64,000 bases of DNA from Tolypeutes matacus (GCA_026826555.1 JAKSZT010000089.1:1-64000); one strand, 5' to 3'; positions 48,038 through 63,362 are shown, counted from the stretch's first letter. The notes: generated by a model not told the origin, from the letters alone. Made by a program: numbers and translations.

Positions 48038-48545
48038 GGGGTTGACTTTTATAAACGGGATTTATTTCACATAAAAGTTTATAGTCCCAAGGCTGTGAGA
48101 AGTCCAAACTGAGGCACCATCAAAGATGCTTTCTCACCAAAGACAGCTGCTGTGGCAAAGCAAGATGGCTGCCGATCTCTGCTGAGGTCTCTTTTTGGCA
48201 GCTGTAGGCAAACCTGGCATAGGGCTTATCTCTTACCAGGGCTCCTCTCCCTCTCGTCTCTGTCTCTGTCTCTCTGGGCTTCAGCTCTTTGAGCCTCTCA
48301 GGGGCATCTCTCTTTGCAGCTCAGGTGTGGGTGAAGCCTCTCTCATGTGGCAGAATAAAATATGGCAGCTTCCTTTTCCTGTCTGTCTCTCTCTGTGTGT
48401 CTCTACTCTTTATCAGACCCAGCAAGAGGGCAGAGACTCAACTTGAATCATGCCTCACTGACATGATCCAGTCATAATGGTCTCATAACCATAGGAATAG
48501 ATTCTCTTTTGGGGACTGATAAAAGAATATCAAACTGTCACACCT
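48038..48545 (+). repeat. Unclassified LTR-like repeat
   Basis: Starts near TGACTTTTATAAACGGGATTTATTTC, contains AAGTCCAAACTGAGGCACCATC and a (CT)-rich middle, and ends AAACTGTCACA. The beginning resembles LTRs that open with a T-rich 'GGAATTTATTT..AGAAGTCCAA' pattern. No TSD was found because the left side borders the L1 5' end. Confidence 0.35.
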
Positions 48546-49111
48546 ATTTCCCCTAGTACCCTTCACACTTTTCTGTTAACTCTTTTCCTTTTCTTGACTC
48601 AACTTAATCTATATGGCCATCACCCCTCCCATTGGTTCTTAACTCAGTTCTACTCTCCCTTATCTCCCACTACTTAGATTGTAAGGATAACATTGAGTAA
48701 GAGCTGCCAGCATCACATATTCCCCAGAGATCTTTAAGAGAAATTAGAATCAAGCCTTACTCATGCCAGGCAACTCAGGCCAAATTTACATCAAGCAACA
48801 CAGCTCTGACCCAGTTTTAATTTGGAATGCAGGGACAGGAGAGAGTTTGCTTTCTGAGAAATGTAGTGGCTTAAGCCACAAAACCAGTAACATATATTAG
48901 ATAATATTTAAATGTTACTCAGAATTTAAGTTGAACATTATATTATCTTTGTACCATTAAAAAGTATTAAAAATTGTTTCTCTGAGTGAGACAGTGTTTT
49001 TGAAATCTCAGACCTGTGTTATCTTTCCTGTTCTCCCCAATAATGATTGGAATCTTGGCCAAAAAAAAAAAAAAAGAGTCATTTACATAGTTGGTTTCAA
49101 AATAAGCCTAG
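48546..49111. other. No gene seen
   Basis: No coding sequence, tandem repeat or identifiable transposon over about 560 bp, apart from an A-run near 49,060. Confidence 0.4.
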
Positions 49112-49597
49112 TGGGAAGCAGATGTGGCTCAAGTGATTGACCTACCACCTACCACATGGGAGGTCCTCTGGTTCGGTTCCCAGTGCCTCCTAAAGAAGAC
49201 AGTGCGCTGGTGCGATGGGCAGGTGCAGCAAGCTGATGCAACAAGAGACACAAGAAGAAAAACATAATGAGAGACCACAACAGAGCAGGGAGCAGAGGTT
49301 CCCGGTGCCTCCTAAAGAGGAAGAGCAAGACAGCAAGCTTACGCAAGGGGCTGTAGCAGCAAGATCATGCAACAAGATGATACAACAAGAGACACAAGAA
49401 GAAAAACACAATGAGAGACACAACAAAGTAGGGAATGGAGGTGGCTCAAGCAATTGGGCGCCTCCCTCCCATATCAGAGGACCTGGGTTCAGTTCTGGTG
49501 CCTCCTAAAGAAACAAGGAAGACAAACAGATACAACAAGTGCAAACAATGAGGGAGTGGGGAGAAATAAAGAAATAAAATAAATCTTAAAAAAAAAA
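49112..49597 (+). repeat. Composite DAS-type SINE, imperfect TSD AAGCCT(A/G)GTG
   Basis: Heads at about 49,112 (GGGAAGCAGATGTGGCTCAAGTG) and about 49,432 (GGGAATGGAGGTGGCTCAAGC). The middle contains a duplicated 'ACAAGAAGAAAAACA(T/C)AATGAGAGA' block. It ends in TAAATCTT poly(A). Confidence 0.88.
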
Positions 49598-49724
49598 AAG
49601 CCTGGTGTTCATTCACAGCTATTTTTTTCTTTCACTCAAACTTAGTATTTCTTGTTTCAGATGCAAAAAAAAAAAAAAAAAAAATCAGTTAATTAAGACT
49701 TTCTTTTGAGCAAAATACTTCTGA

Positions 49725-50659
49725 AGAAATGGAGTCACAGGGTGTCATATCAGAAAGACTCACAGGATCTCAGCAGAGTTGCAGCCAACACCTGCTTTCC
49801 AGTTCTTCAGACTCACCCACAACAAATAGCAATATGATGATGATGGACAATTCCCATCCCAAAAAACAGAAAATATCTATGACTGTAATCAAAACAGTTC
49901 CTTCCATCTGCTCCATAATATCTAAGCCCCCTCTTAATCTGAAGCAGAGTAGACATCATCCCAGATTTCTCAAGATTGAGGAATGAACAAACATAAGGGA
50001 GGAATGAAACCACGGATGAAGTAGATTGTTATTATAGATATTAGCATGTGGTAGTGGAAGAATTTGTAACATTGATAAAAAAAAAAGATAGTGGTCACCA
50101 TAGGTTCTGAGGGGAGGGGGAGGGAAGACTAAGGGGAACACAGGGCATTTTGAGGGCATTGAAATTGTTCTGTATGATATTGCAATGACGGGATACATGT
50201 TATTATACATTTGTCAAACCTATAAACTGTACAGTGCGAAGTGTAAACCATAATGTAAACTATAGACTTTGGTTAGTAGCAATGCTTCACTATTGGCTCA
50301 TCAATTGTAACAAATGTACCACACTAATGTAAGAGGTTATTAATAGGGGAAAATGTGGGTGGGGCAGGGGGTGGGTTATATGGGAATCCCCTTTACTTTT
50401 CATATAACTTTTCTGTAATCTGAAACTTCTCTAAAAATAAAGTTTATTATTACAAAAAAAACTCAAAAACCTCCAAAAATAGAAAAGCTCAGGAAAAGAT
50501 GGCTTCACTGTTGAAATCTGTGAAACATTTAAAGAATTAACATTGATCTTTCTTAAACTCTTCCAAAACTTAGAAGAGAATACTTCCTAACTAATTCTTT
50601 GAGTCCAGCATTATCCTCATATGGAAGCCAGACAAAGGCACCAAAACTACAGACAGACT
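49725..50659 (+). repeat. Old L1 3' UTR and an old L1 ORF2 piece
   Basis: 49,725-50,455 is the same L1 3' UTR type as 19.2-19.8 kb (ACAGTGCGAAG, CATCAATTGTAACAAATGTACCACAC, AATAAAG). 50,466-50,659 is a separate decayed ORF2 piece ('GATGGCTTCACTG', 'CTCTTCCAAAACTTAGAAGAG'). Confidence 0.7.
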
Positions 50660-50767
50660 TCCAGGAAGATGGATATTAGACAGGCAGAAAGCCCAATTCT
50701 TTCCCAGAAAAATAGCTAGAAGACAGGCAGAAATTGTCTGGAAATTTTGCTCTATTGCTTAGGACAC

Positions 50768-51201
50768 TGTATTAGTCAGGGTTCCCTCAGGAAACAGAAT
50801 CAAGAGGAGATAACTGTCAATAATATGAGATTTTAAGAGTCTCTCACGCAACCATGGGGATGCACAAGTCCAGGTTCCACAGGAAGGCTGCAAACCAGGG
50901 GCTCTGATAAAAGTCTGATGAAAGGTCCTTGAGTTTCTGGGAGAAGTTGGCTGTCCAAAGACGAGCTGGAAAATTCTCTCTAACTGTTGAAATCACTTCC
51001 CCTTTTAAGGCATTCAACTGATTGGATAAAAGCATCACCCATTACTGATGCAATCTCCCTGATTAATGCAGATGTAATCAGCCATCCACGCAGTAAACTC
51101 ACTGGTGATTGAAGTCCATAAATGCTCTTGTATTACAATTAGTCCAGTGCTTGCTGGACACAATTACCTAGCTGAGTTGGCACATTAGCCTAACTATCAC
51201 A
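50768..51201 (+). mobile_element. Solo LTR, ERVL/MLT2-like, 5-bp TSD GACAC
   Basis: 434-bp block starting TGTATTAGTCAGGGTTC and ending AACTATCACA, flanked by GACAC at 50763-50767 and 51202-51206. Same family as 24781-25188 (shared start, 'ATTGGATAA', 'GATGTAATCA' and end). It sits in the 5' UTR of the old L1. Confidence 0.85.
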
Positions 51202-51476
51202 GACACTATGAGAAGGCTAGACACCACCCGGAAGAGAGAGGGACAAAGGAAAGAAGTCTGGGCTTGCCAGTAAAACCATGAGTAAAACTGCAGCAGCAGC
51301 TGCTGACACCCCTCCTTCCATCTAAAGAGCAAAAAGGACTGGGTCCTCTGGCCCTTGGCAGGCAGCTATGAACTGAGGGGGTTGCAGGGGTACCCTTTCC
51401 CAAGAAAGGGTAGAGGTAGGGACACAGACTATGGAAAATTCAGATTAAAAAGTGAGATTAAAAATACAATAAGAGG

Positions 51477-51716
51477 GAAGCAGCTGTGGCTCAATTGGTT
51501 GGGCTCCTGTTTACCATATGGGAGGCCCTGGGTTCGGTTCCTGGGGCCTCCTGGTGAAGGCAAGCCGGCCTGCGCAGCACGATGAGCTGACACAGCAAGA
51601 TGATGCAACAAAGGGAGACAAGCAGACCCAGAAAAACACAAAAGCAAATGGACACAGCAAGCACAAGCAGCAAGGGGGGAATAAATAAATAAATAAAAAT
51701 AAATCTTAAAAAAAAA
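51477..51716 (+). repeat. DAS-type SINE with long body, 16-bp TSD
   Basis: GGAAGCAGCTGTGGCTCAATTGG head, then linker and an extra ACACAGCAAGATGATGCAACAAAGGG body before the AATAAATAAATAA tail. TSD AAAATACAATAAGAGG at 51461-51476 and 51717-51732. Confidence 0.94.
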
Positions 51717-52032
51717 AAAATACAATAAGAGGCATGCAACAGCAGATTGGACATCATGGAAGAAGGAATCAGTGACGCAGAGGACAGAACAGTTGAAATT
51801 GAAAAGGGAGAAGAACAGAGAGGAAAAATGGGGGGAAAAATTGAGCATGGGCTCAGGGAGATGAATGATAGCACAAAGTGCACCAACATACATGTTATGG
51901 GAGTTCCAGAAGGAGAAGGGAAGGGAAAAGAGGCAGAAAGAGGATTTGAGGAAATAATGGCCAAAAATTTCCTACCTTTCATGAAAGACATGAATATATG
52001 TGTTCAGGAAGCACAGTGTACTCCCATTAGAA

Positions 52033-52257
52033 CAGGGGTTCTTAACCTTTTTTGTTCCATGGACCACACTGCCAGAAAAGTAAAAGGAATACTATCATAA
52101 TTTATTTATTGCATACATTCATAAGTGAAGGAAATGCTAAATTTCAGTTAGAGGTCAGAGAAAATAAAGGTAAGTTGAGGGGGACGGATGTGGCTCAAAT
52201 GGTTGGGCGTCCGTCTCCCATATGGAGAGACCCGGGTTCGATACCCGGGACCTCCTG

Positions 52258-52295
<38 letters not shown>

Positions 52296-52390
52296 ATGTA
52301 AGTTGACTTTTTCAATTCAAGCTCATGGACTCCCTGAAATCTTTCTATAGATTCCTTGGGGGTCTGTGGACCCTTGTTAAAGAAACCCTG
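52033..52390. mobile_element. Non-autonomous hAT-type DNA transposon
   Basis: Begins CAGGGGTTCTTAACC and ends with an imperfect inverted copy (TTAAAGAAACCCTG), the termini typical of hAT/Charlie-derived elements. Flanking octamers CATTAGAA and AATTGGAA differ at two positions, consistent with an aged 8-bp TSD. It splits the ORF1 of the old L1 and itself contains a SINE. Confidence 0.75.
52179..52297 (+). repeat. Short DAS-type SINE inside the hAT element, TSD GTAAGTTGA
   Basis: Head-only subtype with (AAAT)n tail. TSDs at 52170-52178 and 52298-52306. Confidence 0.94.
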
Positions 52391-52739
52391 AATTGGAATA
52401 GATCCAAATAGACCTATCCCAAGACACATAATATTCAGAATACCAAATGACAAAGATAAATAGAAAATTCTGAAAGCAGCAAGAAAGAAGTGAAACATCA
52501 CATATAAGGGACACCACTAAGACTTAGTGCAGATTTCCCTTCAGAAATCATGGAGGTGAGAAGGCAGTGGTATGATATAAGTAAGGTTCTGAAAGAGAAA
52601 AACTCCCAGCCAAGAAATCTTTATCTGGCAAAACTGTCCTTCAAATATAAGGATGAGTTTAAAATATTCACAGATTAACAAAAACTAAGAGTTTGTAAAC
52701 TAGAATCCAGGTCTATGTGGAAACAATAAGGGAGTTCTG

Positions 52740-55700
52740 AGCATCTGAGTAAACTACATCCTAACCAGATGCCTAAACACCAGCAAAAAAATTATGAGCC
52801 ACACTAAGAAAATAGAAGACATGGCCCAAGAAAAGGAATACATCAAAGTCCCAAAAGAGATGCAGAATTTGAAAGAACTAATCAGCGAGATGAGCACAAA
52901 TTTTCAAAATCAAATTAATGAGCTGAAAGACAATATAGTTAAAGAGATAAATGACATCAAGAAGACATCAAGCGAACACAAAGAAGAATTTGAAATCCTG
53001 AACAGAAAAGTAACAGAGCTCATGGGAATGAAAGACACAATGGGTGAGATCAAAAACACATTTGAGACATAACAACAGCAGACTCAAAATGATCGAAGAA
53101 AGAATAAGTGATACTGAAGACAGTGCAGCTAAAATTGAAGAGAGAAAAGAATGGAAAAAATTGAGCAGGGGCTCAGAGAGTTGAATGACAACATGAAACA
53201 CAACAACATACATGTCATGGGAGTTCCAGAAGGGGAAGAGAAGGGAAAAGGGGCAGAAAAAGTATTGGAGGAAATAGTTGAAAATTTCCCAACTCTCACG
53301 AAAGAAATGAACTTACATGTCCAAGAAGCACACCGTACTCCAATCAGAATAAATCAAAATAGACCTACACCAAGACACATACTACTCAGAATGTCAAATG
53401 TCAAAGATAAAGAGAAAGCTCTCAGAGCAGCAAGAAAGAAGCAAACAATCACATACGAGGGACATCCAGTAAGACTTAGCGCAGATTTCTCTTCAAAAAC
53501 CATGAAGGTGAAAAGACAATGGTATGATACAATTAGGAAATAAAAAGAGAAAAACTGCCAGCCAAGAAATCTTTATCCAGCAAAACGGTCCTTCAAATAT
53601 GAAGGTGAATATAAAATATTCACAAAAAAAACAGAAACTAAGAGAGTTTGCAAAAAAGAATCCACCTTTGCAGGGAATATTAAAGGAAGCCTTAGAACCT
53701 GAAAGAAAAAGACAGGAGAGAGGTGTGGAGGAGAGCATAGAAGAAAGAAGAGCAGAAAGGATAACCAAAAGAGTAAAAAGACAGACAAAAACAAGATGAC
53801 ATATGAAAACCAAAGAATAGAATGGAGGAAGTAAATAGTGCATTTACAGTAATATCACTGAATGTGAGTGGATTAAACTTCCCAATCAAAAGATACAGGC
53901 TGACAGAATGGATTAAAAAAAACATGAGCCATCCATATGCTGCTTACAAGAAACTCACCTTAGACCCAAGGATAAAAACCACCTGAAACTGAAAGGTTGG
54001 AAAAAGATACTCCATGCAAATAGTAACCAGAAAAGAGCAGGGGTAGCTATACTAATATCAGACAAAACAGACTTTAAATGCAAAAAAGCTATAAGAGATA
54101 CAGAAGGCCATTATACATTAATAAAAGGGATGATCAACCAGGAAGATATAACAGTCAAATATCTATGAACCTAACCAGGGTGCCCCAAAATATATGAGAC
54201 AAAATCTGGCAAACCTGAAGGGAGAAATAGACATTTCTACAATGATCATTGGAGACTTCAACACCCCATTCACATCATTAGATAGAACTAGACAGAAGAT
54301 CAACAAGGAAACAGAGAACTTGAACAATGTGATAAACAAGTTAGACCTAGCAGACATATACAGAACACTGCATCCAAACTCAGCAGGTTATACATTCTTC
54401 TCAAGTGCCCATGGATCTTTCTCCAGGATAGACAACATTAGGTCACAATACAGCTCTCAATAAATATAAAAAGATTGAAATTATACAAAGCACCTTCTCA
54501 GATCATAACGGAATGAAACTGGAAATCAATAATAGACAGGAAAAAAGTAAATTCGCAAATGTATGGAGACTGAATAACACACTCCCAAATAATTGGTGGG
54601 TCAAAGAAGAAATTGCAAGTGAAATCAGTAAATATATTGAGACAAATGAAAAAGAGAACACAACATATCAAAACTTATGGGATACAGCGAAGGCAGTCTT
54701 GAGAGGGAAATTTATAGCCCCAAATGCCTACATTAAAAAAGAAGAAAGAGCTAAACTCAAAGATTTAACTGAACAACTAGAGAAACTAGAAAAAGAACAG
54801 CAAACCAATCCCAAAGCAAGCAGAAAGAAAGAAATAATAAAGAGTAGAGCAGAAATAAAATGAGAACAGAAAAACAATAGAGAAAATGACAAAATCAAAA
54901 GCTGGTTCTTTGAGAGGATCAATAAAATCGACAAACCACTAGCAAGAATAACAAAGAAAAAAAGAGAGAAGATGCAAATAAATACAATCAGAAATGAAAG
55001 GGGGGAAGTTATAAATGACCTCACAGAAATAAAAAGAATCATAAGAGGATATTATGAGAAACTGTATGCCAACAAACTAGAAAACCTAGATGAAATGGAT
55101 ATATTCCTAGAAATTCACAACCAACCTACACTGATGCTACAAGAAATACAAGAACGTAACAAACCAATCACATTTAAGGAGATTGAATCCATCATCAAAA
55201 ATCTCCCAGCAAAGAAAAGCCCAGGACCAGATGGCTTCACAGGTGAATTGTACCAAATATTTCGAAAAGAATTAACACCAATCCTGTTTAAACTCTTCCA
55301 AAAAATTGAAGAGGAGGGAAAATTACCCAACACATTTTATGAAGCCAACATCACCCTAATACCAAAGCCAGATAAAGATTCCACAAGAAAAGAAAATTAC
55401 AGACCAATCTCTCTAATGAACAAAGATGCAAAAATTCTCAACAAAATACTTGCAAATCGATTCCAACAGCATATCAAAAGATTTATACATCACAACCAAG
55501 CAGGACTTATTCCTGGTATGCAAAGCTGATTCAACATAAGAAAATCAATCAGTGTAATACACCACATTAACAAATTGAACGAAAAAACCCACATGATCAT
55601 CTCAATAGATGCAGAAAAGGCATTTGACAAAATCCAGCATACTTTTTTGACAAAAACACTTCAAAAGATACAAATAGAAGGAAAATTCCTCAATATGATA

Positions 55701-58100
55701 AAAGGCATATATGAAAAACCCACAGCCAACATCATAATCAATGGGGAAAGATTGAAAGCTTTCTGTCTAAGATCAGGAACAAGACAAGGATGCCCACTGT
55801 CACTATTGTTATTCAATATTGTACTAGAAGTTCTAGCTAGGGCAATTAGACAAGAAAAAAATTAAAGGCATCCAAATAGGAAAAGAGGTAGTAAAATTCT
55901 CATTGTTTGCAGATGACATGATACTGTACTTAGAAAATCCTGAAGTATCCACAACAAAGCTACTTGAACTAATAAATGAGTTCAGCAAAGTCGAAGGATA
56001 CAAGATCAACATGCAAAAATCAGTAATGTTTCTGTACACTAGTACTGAACAACCTGAGGAGGAAATCAGGGAGAAAATTCCATTTTCAATAGCAACGAAA
56101 AGACTCAAATACCTAGGAGTTAATTTAACCAAAGAAGTACAGGACCTATCTGCAGAAAACTACAAAACAATGCTAAAAGAAATTTTAAAAGACCCAAAGA
56201 AATGGAAAGACATTCCGTGTTCATGAATTGGAAGAATAATATTGTGAAGATGTCAATCTTACCCAAACTGATTTATAGATTCAATGCAATACCAATCAAA
56301 ATCCCAACAGCTTACTTTACAGAATTAGAGAAGGCAAGTACCAAATTCATCTGGAAGGGTAAATGTACCCGAATAGCCAAAAGCATTCTAAAAAAGAAGA
56401 GCAACATGGGAGGAATTTCACTGCCTGACCTTGAAACATATTACAAAGCTACAGTGGTCAAAACAGCATGGTACTGGCATAAAGATAGACACATCAATCA
56501 GTGGAATAGAATTAAGAGCCCAGAAATAAACCCTCACCTCTATAGTCAACTGGTTTTTGACAAACCTACCAAGTCCATGCTAATGGGAAAAAACAGTCTC
56601 TTCAACAAAGGACTTTGTCAAAAGGGTGAAAAGGCAGCCAACTCAATGGGAAAAAATATTTGGAAATCACATATCTGATAAGGGTTTAAGATCCAGAATA
56701 TATAAAGAGATGTTACAACTCAACAATAAAAAGACAAACAACCCAATTAAAAAATGGGCAAAAAACTTGAATAGACATTTTTCCAAAGAAGAAATACAAA
56801 TGGCAAAAAAAAAAAACATGAAGAAATGCTCAATATCACTCATAATTAGGGAAATGCAAATCAAAACTACAATGAGATATCATTTCACACTTATCAGAAT
56901 GGCCACTATTAAAAAGATAGAGAACTATAAGTGTTGGAGAGAATGTGGAGAGATAGGACCACTTCTTCACTGTTGGTGGGAATGCAGGATGGCACAGCCA
57001 CTATGGAGGACTGTTTGGCAGTTCCCAAAGAAGTTGAATATAGACTTGCCACATGACCCAGCAATACCACTACTGGGTATATACCCTAAAGAACTGAGAG
57101 CAGTGACACGAACAGACATCTGCACACTGATGTTCATCGCAACATTATTCACCATTGCCAAAAGTTGGAAACAACCCAGGTGTCCATCAACAGACAAATG
57201 GATAAACAAACTGTGGGCTATTCATACAATGGAATATTATGCAGCTGTAAGAAGAAATGAAGTCGTAAAGCATATGACAACATGGATGAACCTGGAGGAC
57301 ATTATGTTGAGCGAAAGAAGCCAGACAGAAAAGGACAAATACTGTATGAATGTGTTACTATGAACCAAATATATTGTGTAACATAATGTTTGATTAAAAA
57401 AAAATTTACATGTATCCATTACATTTAATTGAGAAATGTATATATTCAGCTGTGTTTACTTTTTACTTTTTAATTGTTTATATTTTCATTTATATACAAA
57501 ATAAGTTTTAAAAAAAAAAAAAAAAAAAAAAGTTTGGGGCAAGGTACAACATTCATCTACAGGCCTGTGGAATCTAACACCATTTCTGTTTCCACAACAG
57601 TGATTAGGAAGGGGTACCATTTTCTATTTGTTTTACAATATGTTAATAGCTTTGTCTTGGAATTATTTTGGTTAAATATAATCATGTATGTACACCATAG
57701 TGATAGGCAACTGTTCTGTGTTAGTTCTTTTTAGAATTGCACGATTTGCTGTATCTCAATGAAAACTTGAAAATGATTTTCTTTTTATTTTTTACTATGT
57801 TGGGAAATATAAAATTCCTTATATTCTTTCACTGGCAAGCTTCTTTGAATTATAGGCCTTGGAATTACTGTATTTTTTACTTTTCTTTTACCAGTTGTCT
57901 CCTTTGGCCTTATATCAATGGTGTGTGTGCTTGCATTATTTCCCTATGGTAGATTATATGCTTTCTGAAACTCAATGTCATTGTTTTAGTTTGTCTTTGT
58001 ACCCCTTGTGGTGCCTAATACACACGTAGGTGCTCAGTAAATGCTCGTTGTCATCAAATAAAACAATTTATCCCTCTGTGAATTAAAAAAAAAAAAAAAA
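52740..58100 (+). mobile_element. Younger L1 with a 3' transduction, TSD AAGGGAGTTCT(G)
   Basis: ORF1 begins near 52,770 and continues through 53,543 (HRTPIRINQNRPTPRHILL). ORF2 starts about 53,824 (AFTVISLNVSGLN) and runs in broken frames to 57,363, with the RT region at 55,172-55,865 ([24 protein letters not shown]) and FADDMI in a separate frame at about 55,903. The 3' UTR and a first poly(A) lie at 57,509-57,531. About 270 bp of ORF2 is deleted at about 56,607 relative to the L1 at 10.1-11.8 kb. The copy lacks most of its 5' UTR. After the first poly(A), non-L1 DNA follows to a second poly(A) at 58,084-58,102, and only then the TSD partner (58101-58112; left copy 52728-52739). Confidence 0.88.
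57532..58085 (+). other. 3'-transduced non-L1 segment
   Basis: About 550 bp of non-L1 sequence lies between two poly(A) tracts and inside the L1 TSD pair. Its end has MIR-like words (TGGTGCCTAATACACACGTAGGTGCTCAGTAAATG) and an AATAAA about 25 nt before the second poly(A). This is the signature of transcriptional read-through from the source L1 to a downstream polyadenylation site. Confidence 0.75.
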
Positions 58101-59729
58101 AAGGGAGTTCTGCAGCCAGAAAAGACAAGACGAGAGAGGTTTGGAGGAGACTGTCAATGTGAGGGCTATCAGAAACAGTAACCAAAAGGGTAAAAAGAGA
58201 GACCAGCATAAGGTAAGACAAATGAAAGCCAAAGGATAAGACAGTTGAAGTAAGTGATGCCTTTTCAGTAATATCATTGAATGTGAATAGATTAAACTCC
58301 CCAATCAAAAGACACAGGCTGACAGAAAGGATAAGAAAACATGAGCCATCCATATGCTGTCTGCAGGAGACTCACCTTAGAACCAAGGATGCGAACAGAC
58401 TGAAAGTGAAAGGTTAGAAAAAGATACTTCATGCAAATGATAACCTAGAGAGATCAGGGGTAGCTAAATTGGTGTCAGAAGGAACAGACTTTAAATGAAA
58501 AAAAGTGATTAGAGATGCAGAAGGCCATTATATATTAATAAAAGGGACAATCCACCAGGAAGAAGTAACAGTCATAAATATCAATGTACCTAATCAGAGC
58601 ACCCCAAAATACATGAGGCAAATTCCGGAAAAACTGAAAGTAGAAATGTCTCTATAGTAATAGCTGGAGATTTCAACACACCACTCACATCAATAGATAG
58701 AACAATAGACAGAAGATCAACAAAGAAACAGAACTTGAACAATATGATAATCAAACTGGACCTGACAGACATATACAGAGCATTGTACCCCAAACCAGCA
58801 GGTTATACATTCTTATCAAGTGCTCATGGATCTTTCTCCAGGAAAGACCACAAGTTAGGCCCCAAAAGAGCTCACAATAAATTTAAGAAGACTGAAATTA
58901 TACAAAGCACCTTTTCTGATCATAATGAAATGAAGCTGGAAATCAATAATAGGCAAGAAAGAGGAAATTTTGTAACTATACGGAGGCTACACAACATACT
59001 CTTAAACAAACACTGAAGAAATTACAAGAGAAATTGGTAGATATCTCAAGATGAATGAAAACGAGAACATAACATATCAAATCTTATGAGATACAGTGAA
59101 GGCAGTGCTGAGAGGGAAATTTATAGCCTCAATGCCTTTCTTCTTTAAAAAAGAAGAAAGAGCTAATATCAAAGACCTAACTGAACACCTGGAGAAAGTA
59201 GAAAAGGAACAGCAAACGAATCCCAAAGCAGACAGAAAGAAAGAAATAACAAAGGTTAGAACAGAAATAAATGAAATTGAGAAAAAAAGAGAAAATTAAC
59301 AAAACCAAAATCTGGTTCTTTGAGAAGCTCAGTAAAATCAACAAACCCTTAGCTAAACTAACAAAGAAAAAGGAGAGAAGATGCAAATAAATAAAATCAG
59401 AAATGATAGAGGGACCTTATGACTGACCTCAGAGAAATGAAAAGATACTAAGAGGATATTATGAGAAACTGTATGCCAACAAACTACGCAACCTAGATGA
59501 AATGGATAAATTCCTAGAAATGCACAACCTTGACTCTTCAAGAAATACAAGAACTCAACAAACCAATCACAAGAGACTCAATCAGTCATCAAAAGCCTTC
59601 CAACAAAGAAAAGTCCACAACAAGATGGCTTCACAGGTGAATTCTAACAAACATTTCAAAAAGAAAAAATGCCAATTTTGTTTAAAATCTTCCAAAAAAA
59701 ATTAAGAGGAAGGAAAATTACCCACACAT

Positions 59730-60603
59730 CTTTTTTTAAACTTTACTTTGTACATTTAATAATTGAAAACATAGCAATTAAAAACTAAAAAGTAAACACA
59801 GATGGATAAATATATACATTTCTCAATTAAATGTAATGGATACATGTAAATTTTTTTGTTGTTGTTTTGTTTCTTGTTTGTTTTTTTGTTTTTTTTTGTG
59901 TGTGTGAAACAAACAATATATTACACAATATATTTGGTTCATAGTAATGCATTCATACAGTATTTGTCCTTTTGTGTCTGGCTTCTTTCGCTCAACATAA
60001 TGTCCTCCAGATTCATCCATGTTGCCATAGGCTTTATGACTTCATTTATTCTTACAGCTGCATAATATTCCATCGTGTGAATAGACCACAGTTTGTTTAT
60101 CCATTCATCTGTTGATGGACACCTGGGTGGTTTCCAACTTTTGGCAATGGTGAATAATGTGGCTATGAACATCGGTGTGCAGATGTCTGTTCATGTCACT
60201 GCTCTCAGTTCTTCTGGGTATATACCCAGTAGTGGTATTGCTGGGTCACGTGGCAAGTCTATATTCAACTTCCTAAGGAACTGCCAAACAGTCCTCCATA
60301 GTGGTTGTACCATCCTGCATTCCCACCAACAGTGAAGAAGTGTTCCTGTCTCTCCACATCCTCTCCAACACTTGTAGTTCTCTATCTTTTTAATAGTGGC
60401 CATTCTGATAGCTGTGAAATGATATCTCATTGTAGTTTTGATTTGCATTTCCCTAATCATGAGTGATGTTGAGCATTTCTTCATGTGTTTTTTTGCCATT
60501 TGTATTTCTTCTTCGGAGAAATGTCTATTCAAGTCTTTGGCCCATTTTTAAATTGGGTCATTTGTCTTTTTATTGTTGAGTTTTAACATCTCTTTATATA
60601 TCC
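59730..60603 (-). mobile_element. 5'-truncated antisense L1, TSD CCCACACAT
   Basis: Minus strand: end of ORF2 (60,532-60,191 with HCWWEC; 60,172-59,939), 3' UTR, and poly(A) seen as T-rich 59,730-59,738. TSDs at 59721-59729 and 60604-60612. It splits the old L1 ORF2. Confidence 0.93.
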
Positions 60604-61005
60604 CCCACACATTTTATAAAGCCAACATCATCCTAATACTAAAGCCAGATAAAGATACTACAAGAAAAGAAAAGTACAGACCAATCTCTCTAATGAACAC
60701 AGATGCAAAAATTCTCAACAAAATACTTGCAAATAGAATCCAACAGAATATTGAAAGAATTATCCACCATGACCTAGTGGGTTTTATTCCTGGTATGTGA
60801 TGATAGTTCAACATAAGAAAATCAATTAATATAACAAACCACACTAACAATTTGAAGGGGAAAAAAACACGATCACCTTGATTGATGCAGAAAAGGCATT
60901 TGACAAAATCCAGCATCCTTTCTTGATAAAAACACTTTGAAAGATAGGTATAGAAGGAAATTTCCTCAACATAATAAAGGAAATAAATTTCCTCAACATA
61001 ATATA

Positions 61006-62594
<1,589 letters not shown>

Positions 62595-63362
62595 ATAATA
62601 TAAAAATCTCACAGCCAACATCATTCTCAATGGGGAGAGGTTGAAAGCTTATGCTCTAAGATCAGGAACAAGACAAGGATGCCCATTGTCACCACTCTTA
62701 TTCAGCATTGTGCTAGAAGTTCTAGCTAGAGAAAATAGGCCAGAAAAAGAAATAAAAAGGCATCGAAATTGGAAAAGAGGAAGTAAAACTCTATTTGCAG
62801 ATGACATGATCCTATATTTAGAAAAGTCTGAAATATTTACAACAAAGCTATCAGAGCTAATAGTTCAGCAAAGTGGCAGGATACAAGATCAACACACAAA
62901 AATCAGTATGTTTCTATACACTAGTCATAAGTTAGTTGAAGAGGAAATCAAGAAAAAAATTCCATTTACAATAGCAACAAAAAACCTAAAATATCTAGGA
63001 CTTAATTTAACCAGGAATGTAAAGAATCTGTATTCATAAAACTAGATAACACTGCTAAAGAAATCACAGAAGACCTAAACAAATGGAAGGAGACTCCATG
63101 CTCATTGATTGGAAGACTAAACATCTTGAAGATGTCAATTCTACCCAAACTGATTTATAGATTCAACACAATCCCAAACAAAATTCCAACAGCCTACTTT
63201 ACAGATATAGAAAAGTCAATTACCAAATTTATTTGGAATGGAAAGGGGTCCAGAATAGCACGCACACACACACACACAAAAGTCCTAAATAGAAAAGCAA
63301 AGTCAGAGGACTCACACTGCCTGACCTTGAAATGTATTATAAAGCTACAGTGTCAAAATAGC

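Noticed and set aside
53151..53543. Stand-alone nucleic-acid-binding protein gene
   Set aside because: It is L1 ORF1 within the younger L1, not a host gene.
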